Assembly (NCBI GenBank): GCA_002005325.1
Contig: CP017315.1
Coordinates: 236,001-300,000, forward strand
Source of the DNA: Candidatus Tokpelaia hoelldoblerii
GTDB lineage: Bacteria > Pseudomonadota > Alphaproteobacteria > Rhizobiales > Rhizobiaceae
Direction of reading: 5' to 3'
Length of the DNA: 64,000 bases
Shown: positions 43,453 to 52,820 of the stretch, piece by piece
How the letters are laid out: each line of letters begins with the position of its first letter
Numbering within the stretch: position 1 is the first letter of the stretch
Made by a program: the position numbers and the translations under genes
The notes under the pieces: model-generated
Databases searched by the model: none
Seen by the model: only the letters and a program-made list of their open reading frames with translations
What the model was told of the DNA's origin: nothing

Positions 43453-45723
43453 TTACAGGCTTATAGCGTTATCCTGCGCAAATTCAAGCAATTGCCTGTG
43501 CAGGCTGTGCCCGGTGCAGGGTTTATCCAGCGCGCTGTTCAAAAATGCGCTTAATTTTCCGGCATCAAGCGAAAGCAGCATGGCCTTCACCGGCCCGATT
43601 GCTGCGGGCGACATGGAAATGCGCCGGAAGCCAAGCCCGATAAGCACCATGGCGCACAGCGGCATGCCTGCCATTTCCCCGCACAGGGTGACGGGCGTAT
43701 CATGGCGCTCACCGGCACGGGCAATATCACGCAAAGCCCGCAGGAAAGTCGGGGAAAGCTGCTCAAAACGATTGGTCAGGGCGGAATTGCCACGGTCAAC
43801 CGCCATCAGAAACTGAAACAGGTCGTTGGAACCGACCGAAATAAAATCGACCGCCTGCATCAGTTCATCAAGCTGGAACAGCAGGGCAGGTACCTCAATC
43901 ATCGCTCCAAGCTTGATACGGCTGGGCAGGGCATGGCCGAAGCGGGTGAGATAAGCCTTCTCACGCTCGATCAGGGTGCGTGTCTGGTGAATTTCAGAAA
44001 TATCGCTGACCATTGGTATCATCAACCGCAAGGTGCGCCCTTCCGCCGCTTTCAGCATGGCGCGCAACTGTGTGCGCATCAGCGCGGGGCGGTCAAGCGT
44101 CAGCCGGATAGCGCGCCAGCCCATGGCCGGGTTTTCTTCCTTGCCCTTGGGGCGGAAGTAAGGCAGCATCTTGTCGCCGCCGATATCAAGGGTGCGGAAC
44201 GTGACGGTTTTATCACCGATTTCCTGATAGACAGCACGGTAAAGCTGTTCCTGCTTTTCAGCGCGCGGAAAGGTTGAGGCAATCATGAATTGCAATTCGG
44301 TGCGGAACAGGCCGATGCCTTCCGCGCCGGATTTTTCCAGCTGCGGCAGATCCACCAGCAAACCGGCATTGATCAGCATTGTGATCGGCACATTGTCACG
44401 GGTAACAGCAGGCCGCTGGCGCAAGTCATCATAAGCTTTTTGGCGCTGTGCCTGAAAGCGGGCCTTTTCCGCATAGGCATGCTCAACGCTTGCCAGCGGG
44501 CGCAGATGGACGCGGCCTTCATCACCGTCAATAACAATCGCGTCGCCATTGACGGAGAGCGAGGTCACCCCCTTTGCCTGGCCGATAACCGGAATCCCCA
44601 GCGCGCGGGCGACAATCGTCACATGGCTGGTGGTGGCGCCATCTTCCAGCACAAGGCCGCGGATTTTCTGCCGCGGATAATCCAGCAGTTCCGCCGCGCC
44701 CATCGCATCCGCTACCAGAATGGTGTTTTCCGGCAAATCCGTGGTGACGGCTTCACGCTGTCTGCCCATCAACCCGGCCAGCAGCCGGTTGGCGAGGTCA
44801 TCAAGGTCTGACAACCGTTCACGCAGGTAAGGGTCGGTAATCTGCAACATCCGTGTGCGGGTGTCGCTTTGCACCTTTTCCACGGCTGCTTCCGCCGTCA
44901 GGCCATTTTTGACCGCTTCTTCCAGCCGCCGCACCCAGCCGCGGTCATGGGCAAACATCCGGTAAGCTTCCAGAACCTCACGGTGCTCACCGTCCAGCGC
45001 CACATCACTGCGCTCCAGCATGGCATCAATCGACTGGCGCAGTTTTTCAAGGGCGGCGTTCAGTTTCTGCAATTCGTCAGCGCTGTTTTCAGCCACAAGG
45101 CGGGTGACGACAATATGCGGTTTGTGTAAAACCACATGGCCAAGGCCGACACCGCCGTTTAACGCTGTTCCCTGCAGCGAAAATGGCCGCCGTCCGTCTG
45201 AATCCGGTTTGGCGCTGATTGCTTGCGGCATATCGCCTGCCGCAATGGTTTCCGCCAGCACCATGGAAACCGTTTCCATGATTTCAATATCATCATCGCT
45301 ATAGGTGCGCTGGTTGCGGTTTTGCAGCACGACAACACCGAGAGTGCGCCCGCTGCGCAACACCGGCAGACCAAGAAAGGATGAATACATCTCTTCACGT
45401 GTTTCCGGCAGATAGGCAAAAGCGGGATGGTTCTGCGCGTCGATGAGATTAAGCGGGCGGGCGGTGGCGGCAATGGTGCCGACAAGCCCTTGCCCCAGGC
45501 GCAGGCGGGCACGGTGCACAGCGGCAGGGTTCAGCCCGTGAGTGGCGAAAAGCTCCAGCATGCCATCAGAGCGCAGAATATAAAGCGAACAGACTTCCGC
45601 CACCATGTTGCGGGCGATTTTTTGCACAATCCGGTTGAGGCGTACCTGTGGCGCGAGGTCTTGCGCCATAAGTTCACGCAATTGCTTCATCAATGTTTTC
45701 GGGCCCGCTGTGGATTTGCGCAT
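43453..45723 (-). CDS. ptsP: Phosphoenolpyruvate-protein phosphotransferase PtsP (EI-Ntr)
   Basis: A 756-residue first enzyme of the nitrogen-related PTS. An N-terminal GAF domain (about 15-160) distinguishes it from sugar-PTS enzyme I. Then come the phosphohistidine domain with GATTSHVTIVARALGIPVIG, and the PEP-binding barrel with GIGLFRTELQFM and the C-terminal VTLCGEMAG. It phosphorylates NPr, regulating potassium, nitrogen and stress responses in known rhizobia. lysC lies upstream, 38 bases away. Confidence 0.94.
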   Translation of the reverse strand: MRKSTAGPKTLMKQLRELMAQDLAPQVRLNRIVQKIARNMVAEVCSLYILRSDGMLELFATHGLNPAAVHRARLRLGQGLVGTIAATARPLNLIDAQNHPAFAYLPETREEMYSSFLGLPVLRSGRTLGVVVLQNRNQRTYSDDDIEIMETVSMVLAETIAAGDMPQAISAKPDSDGRRPFSLQGTALNGGVGLGHVVLHKPHIVVTRLVAENSADELQKLNAALEKLRQSIDAMLERSDVALDGEHREVLEAYRMFAHDRGWVRRLEEAVKNGLTAEAAVEKVQSDTRTRMLQITDPYLRERLSDLDDLANRLLAGLMGRQREAVTTDLPENTILVADAMGAAELLDYPRQKIRGLVLEDGATTSHVTIVARALGIPVIGQAKGVTSLSVNGDAIVIDGDEGRVHLRPLASVEHAYAEKARFQAQRQKAYDDLRQRPAVTRDNVPITMLINAGLLVDLPQLEKSGAEGIGLFRTELQFMIASTFPRAEKQEQLYRAVYQEIGDKTVTFRTLDIGGDKMLPYFRPKGKEENPAMGWRAIRLTLDRPALMRTQLRAMLKAAEGRTLRLMIPMVSDISEIHQTRTLIEREKAYLTRFGHALPSRIKLGAMIEVPALLFQLDELMQAVDFISVGSNDLFQFLMAVDRGNSALTNRFEQLSPTFLRALRDIARAGERHDTPVTLCGEMAGMPLCAMVLIGLGFRRISMSPAAIGPVKAMLLSLDAGKLSAFLNSALDKPCTGHSLHRQLLEFAQDNAISL

Positions 45724-45761
45724 GGGCTTGTAACCTCCTGTTTTGCCCTGTCTGTCCGGCT

Positions 45762-47018
45762 TTATGAGGCCTTGTCAAGGCCGTAAACGGTGTGCAGGGT
45801 TCTGACGGCAAGCTCGGTATAGGCACTGTCGATCAGGATGGAAATTTTGATTTCCGACGTGGTGATCGCCCGGATATTGATGCTTTTTTCCGCCAGGGCC
45901 CGGAAAGCCGTCGCCGCCACGCCGGCATGACTGCGCATGCCGATACCGATTACGGAAACTTTGGCAAGGCCTTTTTCCGACTGAATCACCTCGGAAGTGA
46001 TTGAACGGCGGTTTTTTTCCAGAATGCGCACTGCCTTGTCAAGGTCAACCGTCGGTACGGTAAAAGTCATATCGGTTTTTGAACCGTCTTCCGATATATT
46101 CTGCACAATCATATCAACATTGATGCTGGCTTCCGCCAGCGGGCCGAAAATCGCCGCGGAAATTCCCGGCTTGTCATCAAGGCGGCGGAGCGAGATCTGG
46201 GCTTCATCCCTGGCAAAAGCAATGCCGGTAACAACCTGTTGTTCCATGATTTCATCCTCATCGCAAATAAGTGTGCCCGGCGGGTTCAGCGGATCATCCA
46301 TCCCCGGGGCGTCGGGCGCATTAAAACTGGAGCGGACAAAGGTGCGCACTTTGTGCACCATAGCAAGCTCAACCGAGCGGACCTGCAGGACTTTGGCGCC
46401 CAGCGAGGCCATTTCAAGCATTTCCTCAAAGGCAATGCGGTTCAGGCGGCGTGCTTTCGGCTCAATGCGCGGGTCGGTGGTGTAAACCCCGTCAACATCG
46501 GTATAAATGTCGCAGCGGTCGGCGCTCATTGCGGCCGCCACTGCCACCCCGCTGGTGTCCGAACCGCCGCGGCCAAGGGTGGTCATGCGGTTTTCCGGCG
46601 CAATGCCCTGAAAACCGGCGATAACGGCAACCTGGCCTTTTTCCAGGCAGGCAATCAGATCTGTGCCGTCAATATCGGTAATGCGCGCGGAATTATGGTT
46701 GCCGTCGGTGCGAAGCGGGATCTGCCAGCCGAGCCACGACCGCGCGTCAACGCCTATGGCCTGCAGGGCGAGGGCAAGCAGCCCTGATGTGACCTGTTCG
46801 CCCGAGGCGACGACCGAGTCGTATTCACGCGGATCATAATTGTCATTGGCTTGCCTAACCCAGGCGATAAGCTGGTTGGTCGTGCCGGCCATGGCCGAAA
46901 CGACAACCGCCACCTGATTGCCGGCATCCACTTCGCGTTTGACATGGCGCGCCACATTACGGATACGTTCAATATCCGCAACAGACGAGCCACCGAACTT
47001 CATTACAATACGCGCCAT
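45762..47018 (-). CDS. lysC: Aspartate kinase
   Basis: A 418-residue enzyme phosphorylating aspartate, the first step to Lys, Met and Thr. The N-terminus MARIVMKFGGSSVADIERI and the TLGRGGSDTSGVA motif identify the kinase. Two ACT domains follow (about 265-415) with VSVIGIGMRSHAGVAATAF and the allosteric segment ITTSEIKISILI. It is divergent from ubiG; the 172-base gap shows no other gene. Confidence 0.95.
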   Translation of the reverse strand: MARIVMKFGGSSVADIERIRNVARHVKREVDAGNQVAVVVSAMAGTTNQLIAWVRQANDNYDPREYDSVVASGEQVTSGLLALALQAIGVDARSWLGWQIPLRTDGNHNSARITDIDGTDLIACLEKGQVAVIAGFQGIAPENRMTTLGRGGSDTSGVAVAAAMSADRCDIYTDVDGVYTTDPRIEPKARRLNRIAFEEMLEMASLGAKVLQVRSVELAMVHKVRTFVRSSFNAPDAPGMDDPLNPPGTLICDEDEIMEQQVVTGIAFARDEAQISLRRLDDKPGISAAIFGPLAEASINVDMIVQNISEDGSKTDMTFTVPTVDLDKAVRILEKNRRSITSEVIQSEKGLAKVSVIGIGMRSHAGVAATAFRALAEKSINIRAITTSEIKISILIDSAYTELAVRTLHTVYGLDKAS

Positions 47019-47190
47019 TTACCCTCTTGCCTTATATCCACCATAGATAGCATTTTTACCCGTTGTGCATATAGAAAAACGCACGAACGCGCAAGTATAT
47101 CCATCAGGCAAATGATCAATGCGGCAACAGGGGCTGTACAGAAGGGGATTTTGAGCTATAAGGATGGTGAATTGACGAAGGAACGCCGCC

Positions 47191-47937
47191 ATGACAGAAA
47201 CCGCCCGGACAACAATTGATGCCACGGAAGTTGAGCGTTTTTCGCGCCTTGCGGCGCAGTGGTGGGACCCGGCGGGAAAATTCCGGCCGCTGCACAAGTT
47301 CAACCCGACACGGCTTGCCTATATCAGGGAAAAAATCTGTGCTGCGTTTGACCGTGAACCCAATGGCGAAAAACCGCTGAAAGGCCTGCGGGTGCTGGAT
47401 ATCGGCTGCGGCGGCGGGCTGTTATGCGAGCCGCTTGCCCGTTTGGGGGCGGAGGTGATCGGGGCAGACGCTTCTGCTACCAATATTGAAGTGGCGAAAA
47501 TCCATGCGGAAACCAGCAGGCTGAAGATTGATTATCGCGCCACCACGGCGGAAACGCTGGCGGAAGCGGGCGAAAAGTTTGACATCGTGCTGAATATGGA
47601 GGTGGTGGAGCATGTAGCGGATGTCAAATTGTTCATGAGCGCTGTCGCCACCATGGTCAAGCCCGGCGGGCTGATGTTTGTTGCCACCCTGAACCGCACT
47701 TTGAAAGCTAGGGCGCTGGCGATTTTCGGGGCGGAATATATTCTGCGCTGGTTGCCGAAAGGCACCCATACTTACGAGAAATTCCTGCGTCCGGAAGAGC
47801 TGAAAAAGGAACTTGGCTGCGGCGGGCTGACGGTGGTTGACGAAATAGGGGTGACCTATAACCCGTTCACTGACAGCTGGAACCGCTCAGCTGATATGAG
47901 CGTCAATTATATGCTGTTGGCAAGACGGTTGAAATAA
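47191..47937 (+). CDS. ubiG: Ubiquinone biosynthesis O-methyltransferase UbiG
   Basis: A 248-residue SAM-dependent enzyme that does both O-methylations in ubiquinone synthesis. Typical segments are RLAAQWWDPAGKFRPLHKFN, SAM motif LDIGCGGGLLCEPLARLG, and MEVVEHVADV. The ATG has GGAACG upstream. Its last bases overlap the -35 hexamer of the promoter for the accessory island that follows. Confidence 0.95.
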   Translation: MTETARTTIDATEVERFSRLAAQWWDPAGKFRPLHKFNPTRLAYIREKICAAFDREPNGEKPLKGLRVLDIGCGGGLLCEPLARLGAEVIGADASATNIEVAKIHAETSRLKIDYRATTAETLAEAGEKFDIVLNMEVVEHVADVKLFMSAVATMVKPGGLMFVATLNRTLKARALAIFGAEYILRWLPKGTHTYEKFLRPEELKKELGCGGLTVVDEIGVTYNPFTDSWNRSADMSVNYMLLARRLK

Positions 47938-47958
47938 CATATCGGACGAGAATATAAT
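47929..47958 (+). promoter_or_regulatory. Promoter of the methyltransferase-helicase-nuclease operon
   Basis: TTGAAA (47929-47934) overlaps the end of ubiG, and a perfect TATAAT lies at 47953-47958 with 18-base spacing. The predicted start is about 10 bases before the tiny leader ORF. I see no operator or controller-protein box. Confidence 0.65.
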
Positions 47959-47974
47959 ACTCACAGGGGGCAGT

Positions 47975-48001
47975 ATGTATATAGGGAATTGCTGTAGATG
48001 A
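47975..48001 (+). CDS. Possible 8-codon leader ORF coupled to the methyltransferase
   Basis: ATG 47975 follows CAGGGGG at four bases and encodes MYIGNCCR. Its TGA (47999-48001) overlaps the methyltransferase ATG (47998-48000) in an ATGA arrangement. The methyltransferase start has only a distant AGGGA of its own, so ribosomes terminating on the leader may supply initiation. Could be chance given its size. Confidence 0.35.
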   Translation: MYIGNCCR

Positions 48002-50757
48002 ATCCGGTTGAGATGGAGCAGGCGGTAGCCGAGTTGGCACAAGCGCCTTTTGATGCAGAGAATTTTCCTTATTCTTTTCTGGAAGCTTTTGGCAACACGC
48101 AAACCACGATTAAAAAGTTAAAAAAACGCACAACTAACGCTTCTGATCTGGCAAATGCTGTGTTGCAGCGCAATAATATCCATATTGCCACAGTTGAAGC
48201 GGGTGAGGTCGACACGACACTGGCAGCCCTGCGCGAAAGCCCGAAAACCGTTAGTGCCAAAGCAAAATTCATTCTTGCCACGGATGGCGATCTGTTCGCG
48301 GCAGAGGAATTGGCTTCCAGCGAGGCGGTGACAGGTAAACTTAATGACCTTGCCGATCATTTCGGCTTTTTCCTGCCCTTGGCTGGCATCACCACTCTTC
48401 GCGAAATTACGAATAAAGCCGTTGATATCAAGGCGACCGGGCGACTTAACCGGCTTTATATTGAGCTGCTGAAAGAAAACCCGGATTGGGGAACGGATGC
48501 CCGCCGCCACGATTTCAATCAGTTCATGGTGCGGTTGATATTCTGTTTTTTTGCCGAAGATACCGATATTTTTAATGGCAGCGGATTGTTTACACAAACA
48601 GTTGTGCAGATGAGTGCTGCCGATTCATCGGATACGCATGAAGTTATCGGGGCGATTTTTCAGGCCATGAATATAAAATCCCCTGAAGAGCGCGCGGCAT
48701 TGAAGCTTAAAGCATGGGCCAATAAGTTTCCTTATGTGAATGGTGGGCTTTTTTCAGGCATGATTGCGTGCCCGAAGTTTTCGCGCATTGCCCGTTCTTA
48801 TCTGATACGGGTGGGAGAGCTGGATTGGAAAGAGATTAACCCTGATATTTTCGGTTCTATGGTGCAGGCAATTGCGGATGAGGGCGAGCGCGGCAAACTG
48901 GGAATGCACTACACCAGTGTGCCGAATATATTGAAAGTGCTGAACCCGCTGTTTCTGGATGATTTGCGGTTGAGGTTGCAGGAAGCGGGCGATAACCCGC
49001 GCAAGTTGTTGAATTTGCGGCAGCGCCTGTCGCGCATCCGTGTGTTTGACCCGGCCTGCGGTTCCGGTAATTTTCTGGTTATTGCCTATAAAGAGATGCG
49101 GGAAATTGAAGCGGAAATCAATAAAAGACGGGGTGAAAGTGACAGGCGGTCACAAATTCCGCTGACGAATTTCCGCGGTATTGAATATCGGGATTTTCCG
49201 GCTGAGATTGCCCGCCTTGCGCTGATTATTGCCGAATATCAGTGCGATGTGATTTATCGCGGGCAGAGGGAAGCTTTGGCCGAGTTTTTGCCCTTGAATG
49301 CGCAAAACTGGATAACCTGCGGCAATGCCTTACGGCTTGACTGGCTCAGCATCTGCCCGCCTACCGGCACAGGCGTGAAACTGCATGCGGAGGATCTATT
49401 TCATACTCCGCTTGATCAGGCGCAGATCGATTTTGAGAATGAGGATGGCGAAACCTATATTTGTGGCAATCCGCCTTATGTTGGCAGTACATGGCAAACG
49501 GTGGAACAGAAGGATGATTTAAAGGCAGTTTTTGGCCATCGTACCAAAAACTGGAAATCACTGGATTATGTCACGGGCTGGTTTTTAAAAGCGGCGGAGT
49601 ATGCGCAATATACGGAGGCGGAAAGCGCTTTTGTCGCGACCAATTCTATCTGTCAGGGGCAGCAAGTGGCCATTTTATGGCCGTTGATTTTTGCTGCTGA
49701 GCGTGAAATCGCCTTTGCCTACCCGTCATTCAAATGGTCGAATCTGGCCAGTCATAATGCCGGTGTGACCGTGGTGATTGTTGGTTTGGCAAAAAAAGGC
49801 AAAACAGCGCCTGTACTGTTTGAAAATGACCAAAATGATACGCTGATTGCACGACAGGTGCCCTCTATCAATGCTTATCTTGTGCCTGCTGCTGATGTGA
49901 TTGTTGAAAAGAGAACAAAGCCAATCGGCCAAGTTCCTGAGATGATCAAAGGTAATCAGCCCACGGATGGTGGTAATCTTCTGCTTTCAGCAGCGGAATT
50001 AGAAGCTTTAGAACTGAGCGATGAACAAAAGAAAAAAATTATTCGTCGTTTCTATGGTTCTGAGGAATTTATCAACGGAAAATTACGTTATTGTTTATGG
50101 ATAAAAGATGACTTGGTGGAAGAGGCTAAAAATAATAAGCATATTGCAGAGAGACTGCGTTCTATAACAGAAATGCGATTGGCCAGCCCAAAGCCAACCA
50201 CAAAAGTAATAGCTAATAAACCTTATCAGTTTGGGGAACTACGGTATGTAGAAAGCAATTCAACTCTTGCTATCCCAAGAGTTTCATCTGAGGCAAGGGA
50301 TTATCTTCCTGTGGGTTATTTAGATAAAGGATCAATCATATCTGATTCGGCTTTTGGTCTCTATGATGCGCCATTGTGGAACATGGCGTTGATTGCTTCC
50401 CGTCTTCATCTAGTCTGGATTGGAACTGTATGCGGGAAGCTGAAAACAGATTTTAGATATTCCAATACGCTTGGGTGGAATACTTTTCCCGTGCCAACTT
50501 TGACTGAAAAGAATAGGGCTGATCTTACCCACGCGGCGGAAGAGATTCTGCTGGCGCGGGAGGCGCATTACCCCGCCACCATTGCTGATCTCTACAAACC
50601 GGACAGTATGCCGGAAGACCTGCGTGCGGCGCATAAGCGCAATGATGAAATCCTTGAGCGTATTTATATTGGCCGCCGTTTTAAAAACGATACCGAGCGG
50701 CTGGAAAAGCTGTTTGAGCTTTATACAAAAATGACAGCGGAAAAGGGAGCTGCATGA
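47998..50757 (+). CDS. MmeI-like DNA adenine methyltransferase with target recognition domain
   Basis: A 919-residue gamma-class N6-adenine methyltransferase. After an N-terminal region (1-150) comes the helical spacer with FMVRLIFCFFAEDTDIF (about 178-194). SAM motif I is FDPACGSGNF (D351) and catalytic NPPY is at 491-494. The target recognition domain (about 640-840) ends in the MmeI-family block containing YDAPLWNMALIASRLHLVWI and KLKTDFRYS, then a short C-terminal helical part. MmeI itself carries a D...ExK nuclease at its N-terminus; I do not see that motif here, and a nuclease is encoded two genes down. The recognition region is notably AT-rich. Likely the modification and specificity subunit. 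Confidence 0.88.
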   Translation: MNPVEMEQAVAELAQAPFDAENFPYSFLEAFGNTQTTIKKLKKRTTNASDLANAVLQRNNIHIATVEAGEVDTTLAALRESPKTVSAKAKFILATDGDLFAAEELASSEAVTGKLNDLADHFGFFLPLAGITTLREITNKAVDIKATGRLNRLYIELLKENPDWGTDARRHDFNQFMVRLIFCFFAEDTDIFNGSGLFTQTVVQMSAADSSDTHEVIGAIFQAMNIKSPEERAALKLKAWANKFPYVNGGLFSGMIACPKFSRIARSYLIRVGELDWKEINPDIFGSMVQAIADEGERGKLGMHYTSVPNILKVLNPLFLDDLRLRLQEAGDNPRKLLNLRQRLSRIRVFDPACGSGNFLVIAYKEMREIEAEINKRRGESDRRSQIPLTNFRGIEYRDFPAEIARLALIIAEYQCDVIYRGQREALAEFLPLNAQNWITCGNALRLDWLSICPPTGTGVKLHAEDLFHTPLDQAQIDFENEDGETYICGNPPYVGSTWQTVEQKDDLKAVFGHRTKNWKSLDYVTGWFLKAAEYAQYTEAESAFVATNSICQGQQVAILWPLIFAAEREIAFAYPSFKWSNLASHNAGVTVVIVGLAKKGKTAPVLFENDQNDTLIARQVPSINAYLVPAADVIVEKRTKPIGQVPEMIKGNQPTDGGNLLLSAAELEALELSDEQKKKIIRRFYGSEEFINGKLRYCLWIKDDLVEEAKNNKHIAERLRSITEMRLASPKPTTKVIANKPYQFGELRYVESNSTLAIPRVSSEARDYLPVGYLDKGSIISDSAFGLYDAPLWNMALIASRLHLVWIGTVCGKLKTDFRYSNTLGWNTFPVPTLTEKNRADLTHAAEEILLAREAHYPATIADLYKPDSMPEDLRAAHKRNDEILERIYIGRRFKNDTERLEKLFELYTKMTAEKGAA

Positions 50758-52820
50758 TGACTGGTAATGCATATATTCCAGCAGTTCAACTGACGATGGC
50801 CCAAAGCGGTGTTTCCAAAATAGCCAATGAGCTTGGCATGCGCCCGATGCAGGAGCGCGCTTATGCGCAGCGCGGTGAGCAATATTTGTTGATTAAATCC
50901 CCGCCGGCTTCCGGCAAGTCCCGCGCGCTTATGTTTATTGCACTCGACAAATTGCATAATCAAGGTATCAAAAAGGCCATTATTTGTGTGCCAGAGCGTT
51001 CTATTGGCGGCTCTTTTGCCGATCAGCCTTTATCAAAATATGGTTTTTTTGCTGATTGGGTAGTTGAGCCCTGTTGGAACCTGTGCAATGCGCCGGACAA
51101 TAATGATGTGGCAAAATCCAAGGTGCAGGCGGTCGGAATGTTTCTGACAAGTGAGGCAACGATTCTTGTCTGCACCCATGCCACATTCCGCTTTGCTTTT
51201 GATGAATTGGGGGCGGAAGCCTTTGATGACTGCATGATTGCCATTGATGAGTTTCATCATGTGTCTGCCGATAGCGCCAATAACCGGCTGGGCAGGCAGT
51301 TGGGTGAGTTGATCGAGCGGGATAAGACCCATATTGTGGCGATGACCGGTTCTTATTTCCGCGGGGACAGTGTGCCGGTGTTAACGCCTGAAGATGAGCA
51401 GAAATTTGCCTCTGTCACCTATACTTACTATGAACAGTTGAATGGTTATGAATATCTGAAAGAACTGAAACTGGGCTATTATTTTTATAATGGCCGTTAT
51501 CTTGATGCGATTATGCGGGTTCTTAACCCGGATGAGAAGACCATTATTCACATTCCCAATGTCAATGCGCGGGAAAGCACAAAGGATAAGCACAGAGAGG
51601 TTGAGGAAATTCTCGACGGGTTGGGGATCTGGCAGGGGGTTGACCCGCACACCGGTTTTCAATTGGTTCAAACGGCAGATGGACGGGTGTTGAAGATTGC
51701 CGATCTGGTTGATGATGTGCCTGAAAAGCGTGATCACGTTATTGCCAGCCTGAAGGATTCCACACAGGCTGATAACCGTGGCCATGTGGATATGATTATA
51801 GCATTGGGCATGGCCAAGGAAGGGTTTGATTGGGTCTGGTGTCAACATGCCCTGACAGTTGGCTATCGCTCCAGCCTGACAGAAATTGTGCAGATTATTG
51901 GCCGTGCTACCCGTGATGCCAAGGGTAAAACAACCGCACGCTTTACCAATCTGATTGCCGAGCCGGATGCTTCTGATGAGCGGGTGAAGGATGCTGTCAA
52001 TGATACGCTGAAGGCGATTGCTGCAAGTCTTTTGATGGAACAGGTTCTGGCGCCGAAATTTCAGTTTACTCCAAAGAACAACAGGCCGCTGGCTGGTTAT
52101 GATTATGGTGAAAATGGTTATGATCCGACAAGGCCTAATGTTGGCTTTTGTGAAGAAAGCGGGCAGCTTCATATGGAATTGAACGGCTTGAGGGAGCCAA
52201 AAAGCAAGGAGGCTCATGAGGTTATTGAAAAAGACCTGAATGAGCTGGTTGCGGATTTTGTTAGTGATAAACAGCCTGCTGTCGCCCATGGTTTGTTTAA
52301 TTCTGAAATAGTGCCGGAACAGTTAACTATTGAAGTTATGGGAAAAATTGTTCGGGATCGTTATCCGCATATGGATGCGGAAGATCAGGAAGCGATTCGC
52401 CAGCACGCGATAGCGGCATTCAGTATTCTGCAACAGGCAAAGGCTAATAAAGTTTCGGAGAGCGATGGCCAGACTTTAAGAGCCAATACAGCCTTGCTGG
52501 ATGGGGTACGAAAATTTGCGCTGGATGTTAAAAACCTTGATGTCGATATGATTGACCGGGTCAATCCGTTTCTTGAAGCGTATGCGATTTTATCGAAGAC
52601 GATGAATGAAACAACTCTGAAACAACTGGCTTCTATTATTACGGCCAGAAAAATTAATATGACTCATGAAGAAGCACGTCTGTTGGTGAATCGGGCATTA
52701 AAATTCAAACAGGAGCGAGGGCGGGTGCCAGATTTGAAAGCGCAAGACCCGTGGGAGCAGCGTATGGCGGAAGGAATTGCGTGGTTGCAACGTCATACGG
52801 AGAAAAACAATCATGTCTGA
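50754..52820 (+). CDS. DEAD/DEAH-type SF2 helicase of the accessory system
   Basis: A 688-residue ATP-dependent helicase or translocase. Motif I SPPASGKSR (K55), motif II DEFH (165-168), motif III TGS (198-200), and motif VI QIIGRATR (380-387) are present, so both RecA domains are complete. The C-terminal third (about 430-688) is unrecognised and ends with a small helical segment, EEARLLVNRALKFKQERGRV, that could bind DNA or a partner. It overlaps the methyltransferase stop and the next gene, so the three are made together. It may translocate DNA to license cleavage. Confidence 0.85.
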   Translation: MMTGNAYIPAVQLTMAQSGVSKIANELGMRPMQERAYAQRGEQYLLIKSPPASGKSRALMFIALDKLHNQGIKKAIICVPERSIGGSFADQPLSKYGFFADWVVEPCWNLCNAPDNNDVAKSKVQAVGMFLTSEATILVCTHATFRFAFDELGAEAFDDCMIAIDEFHHVSADSANNRLGRQLGELIERDKTHIVAMTGSYFRGDSVPVLTPEDEQKFASVTYTYYEQLNGYEYLKELKLGYYFYNGRYLDAIMRVLNPDEKTIIHIPNVNARESTKDKHREVEEILDGLGIWQGVDPHTGFQLVQTADGRVLKIADLVDDVPEKRDHVIASLKDSTQADNRGHVDMIIALGMAKEGFDWVWCQHALTVGYRSSLTEIVQIIGRATRDAKGKTTARFTNLIAEPDASDERVKDAVNDTLKAIAASLLMEQVLAPKFQFTPKNNRPLAGYDYGENGYDPTRPNVGFCEESGQLHMELNGLREPKSKEAHEVIEKDLNELVADFVSDKQPAVAHGLFNSEIVPEQLTIEVMGKIVRDRYPHMDAEDQEAIRQHAIAAFSILQQAKANKVSESDGQTLRANTALLDGVRKFALDVKNLDVDMIDRVNPFLEAYAILSKTMNETTLKQLASIITARKINMTHEEARLLVNRALKFKQERGRVPDLKAQDPWEQRMAEGIAWLQRHTEKNNHV

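Noticed and set aside
41299..43554. Open frame of 751 codons on + across prmC and prfA
   Set aside because: It is antisense to two certain genes, has no ribosome site or recognisable domain, and its composition is that of a shadow frame.
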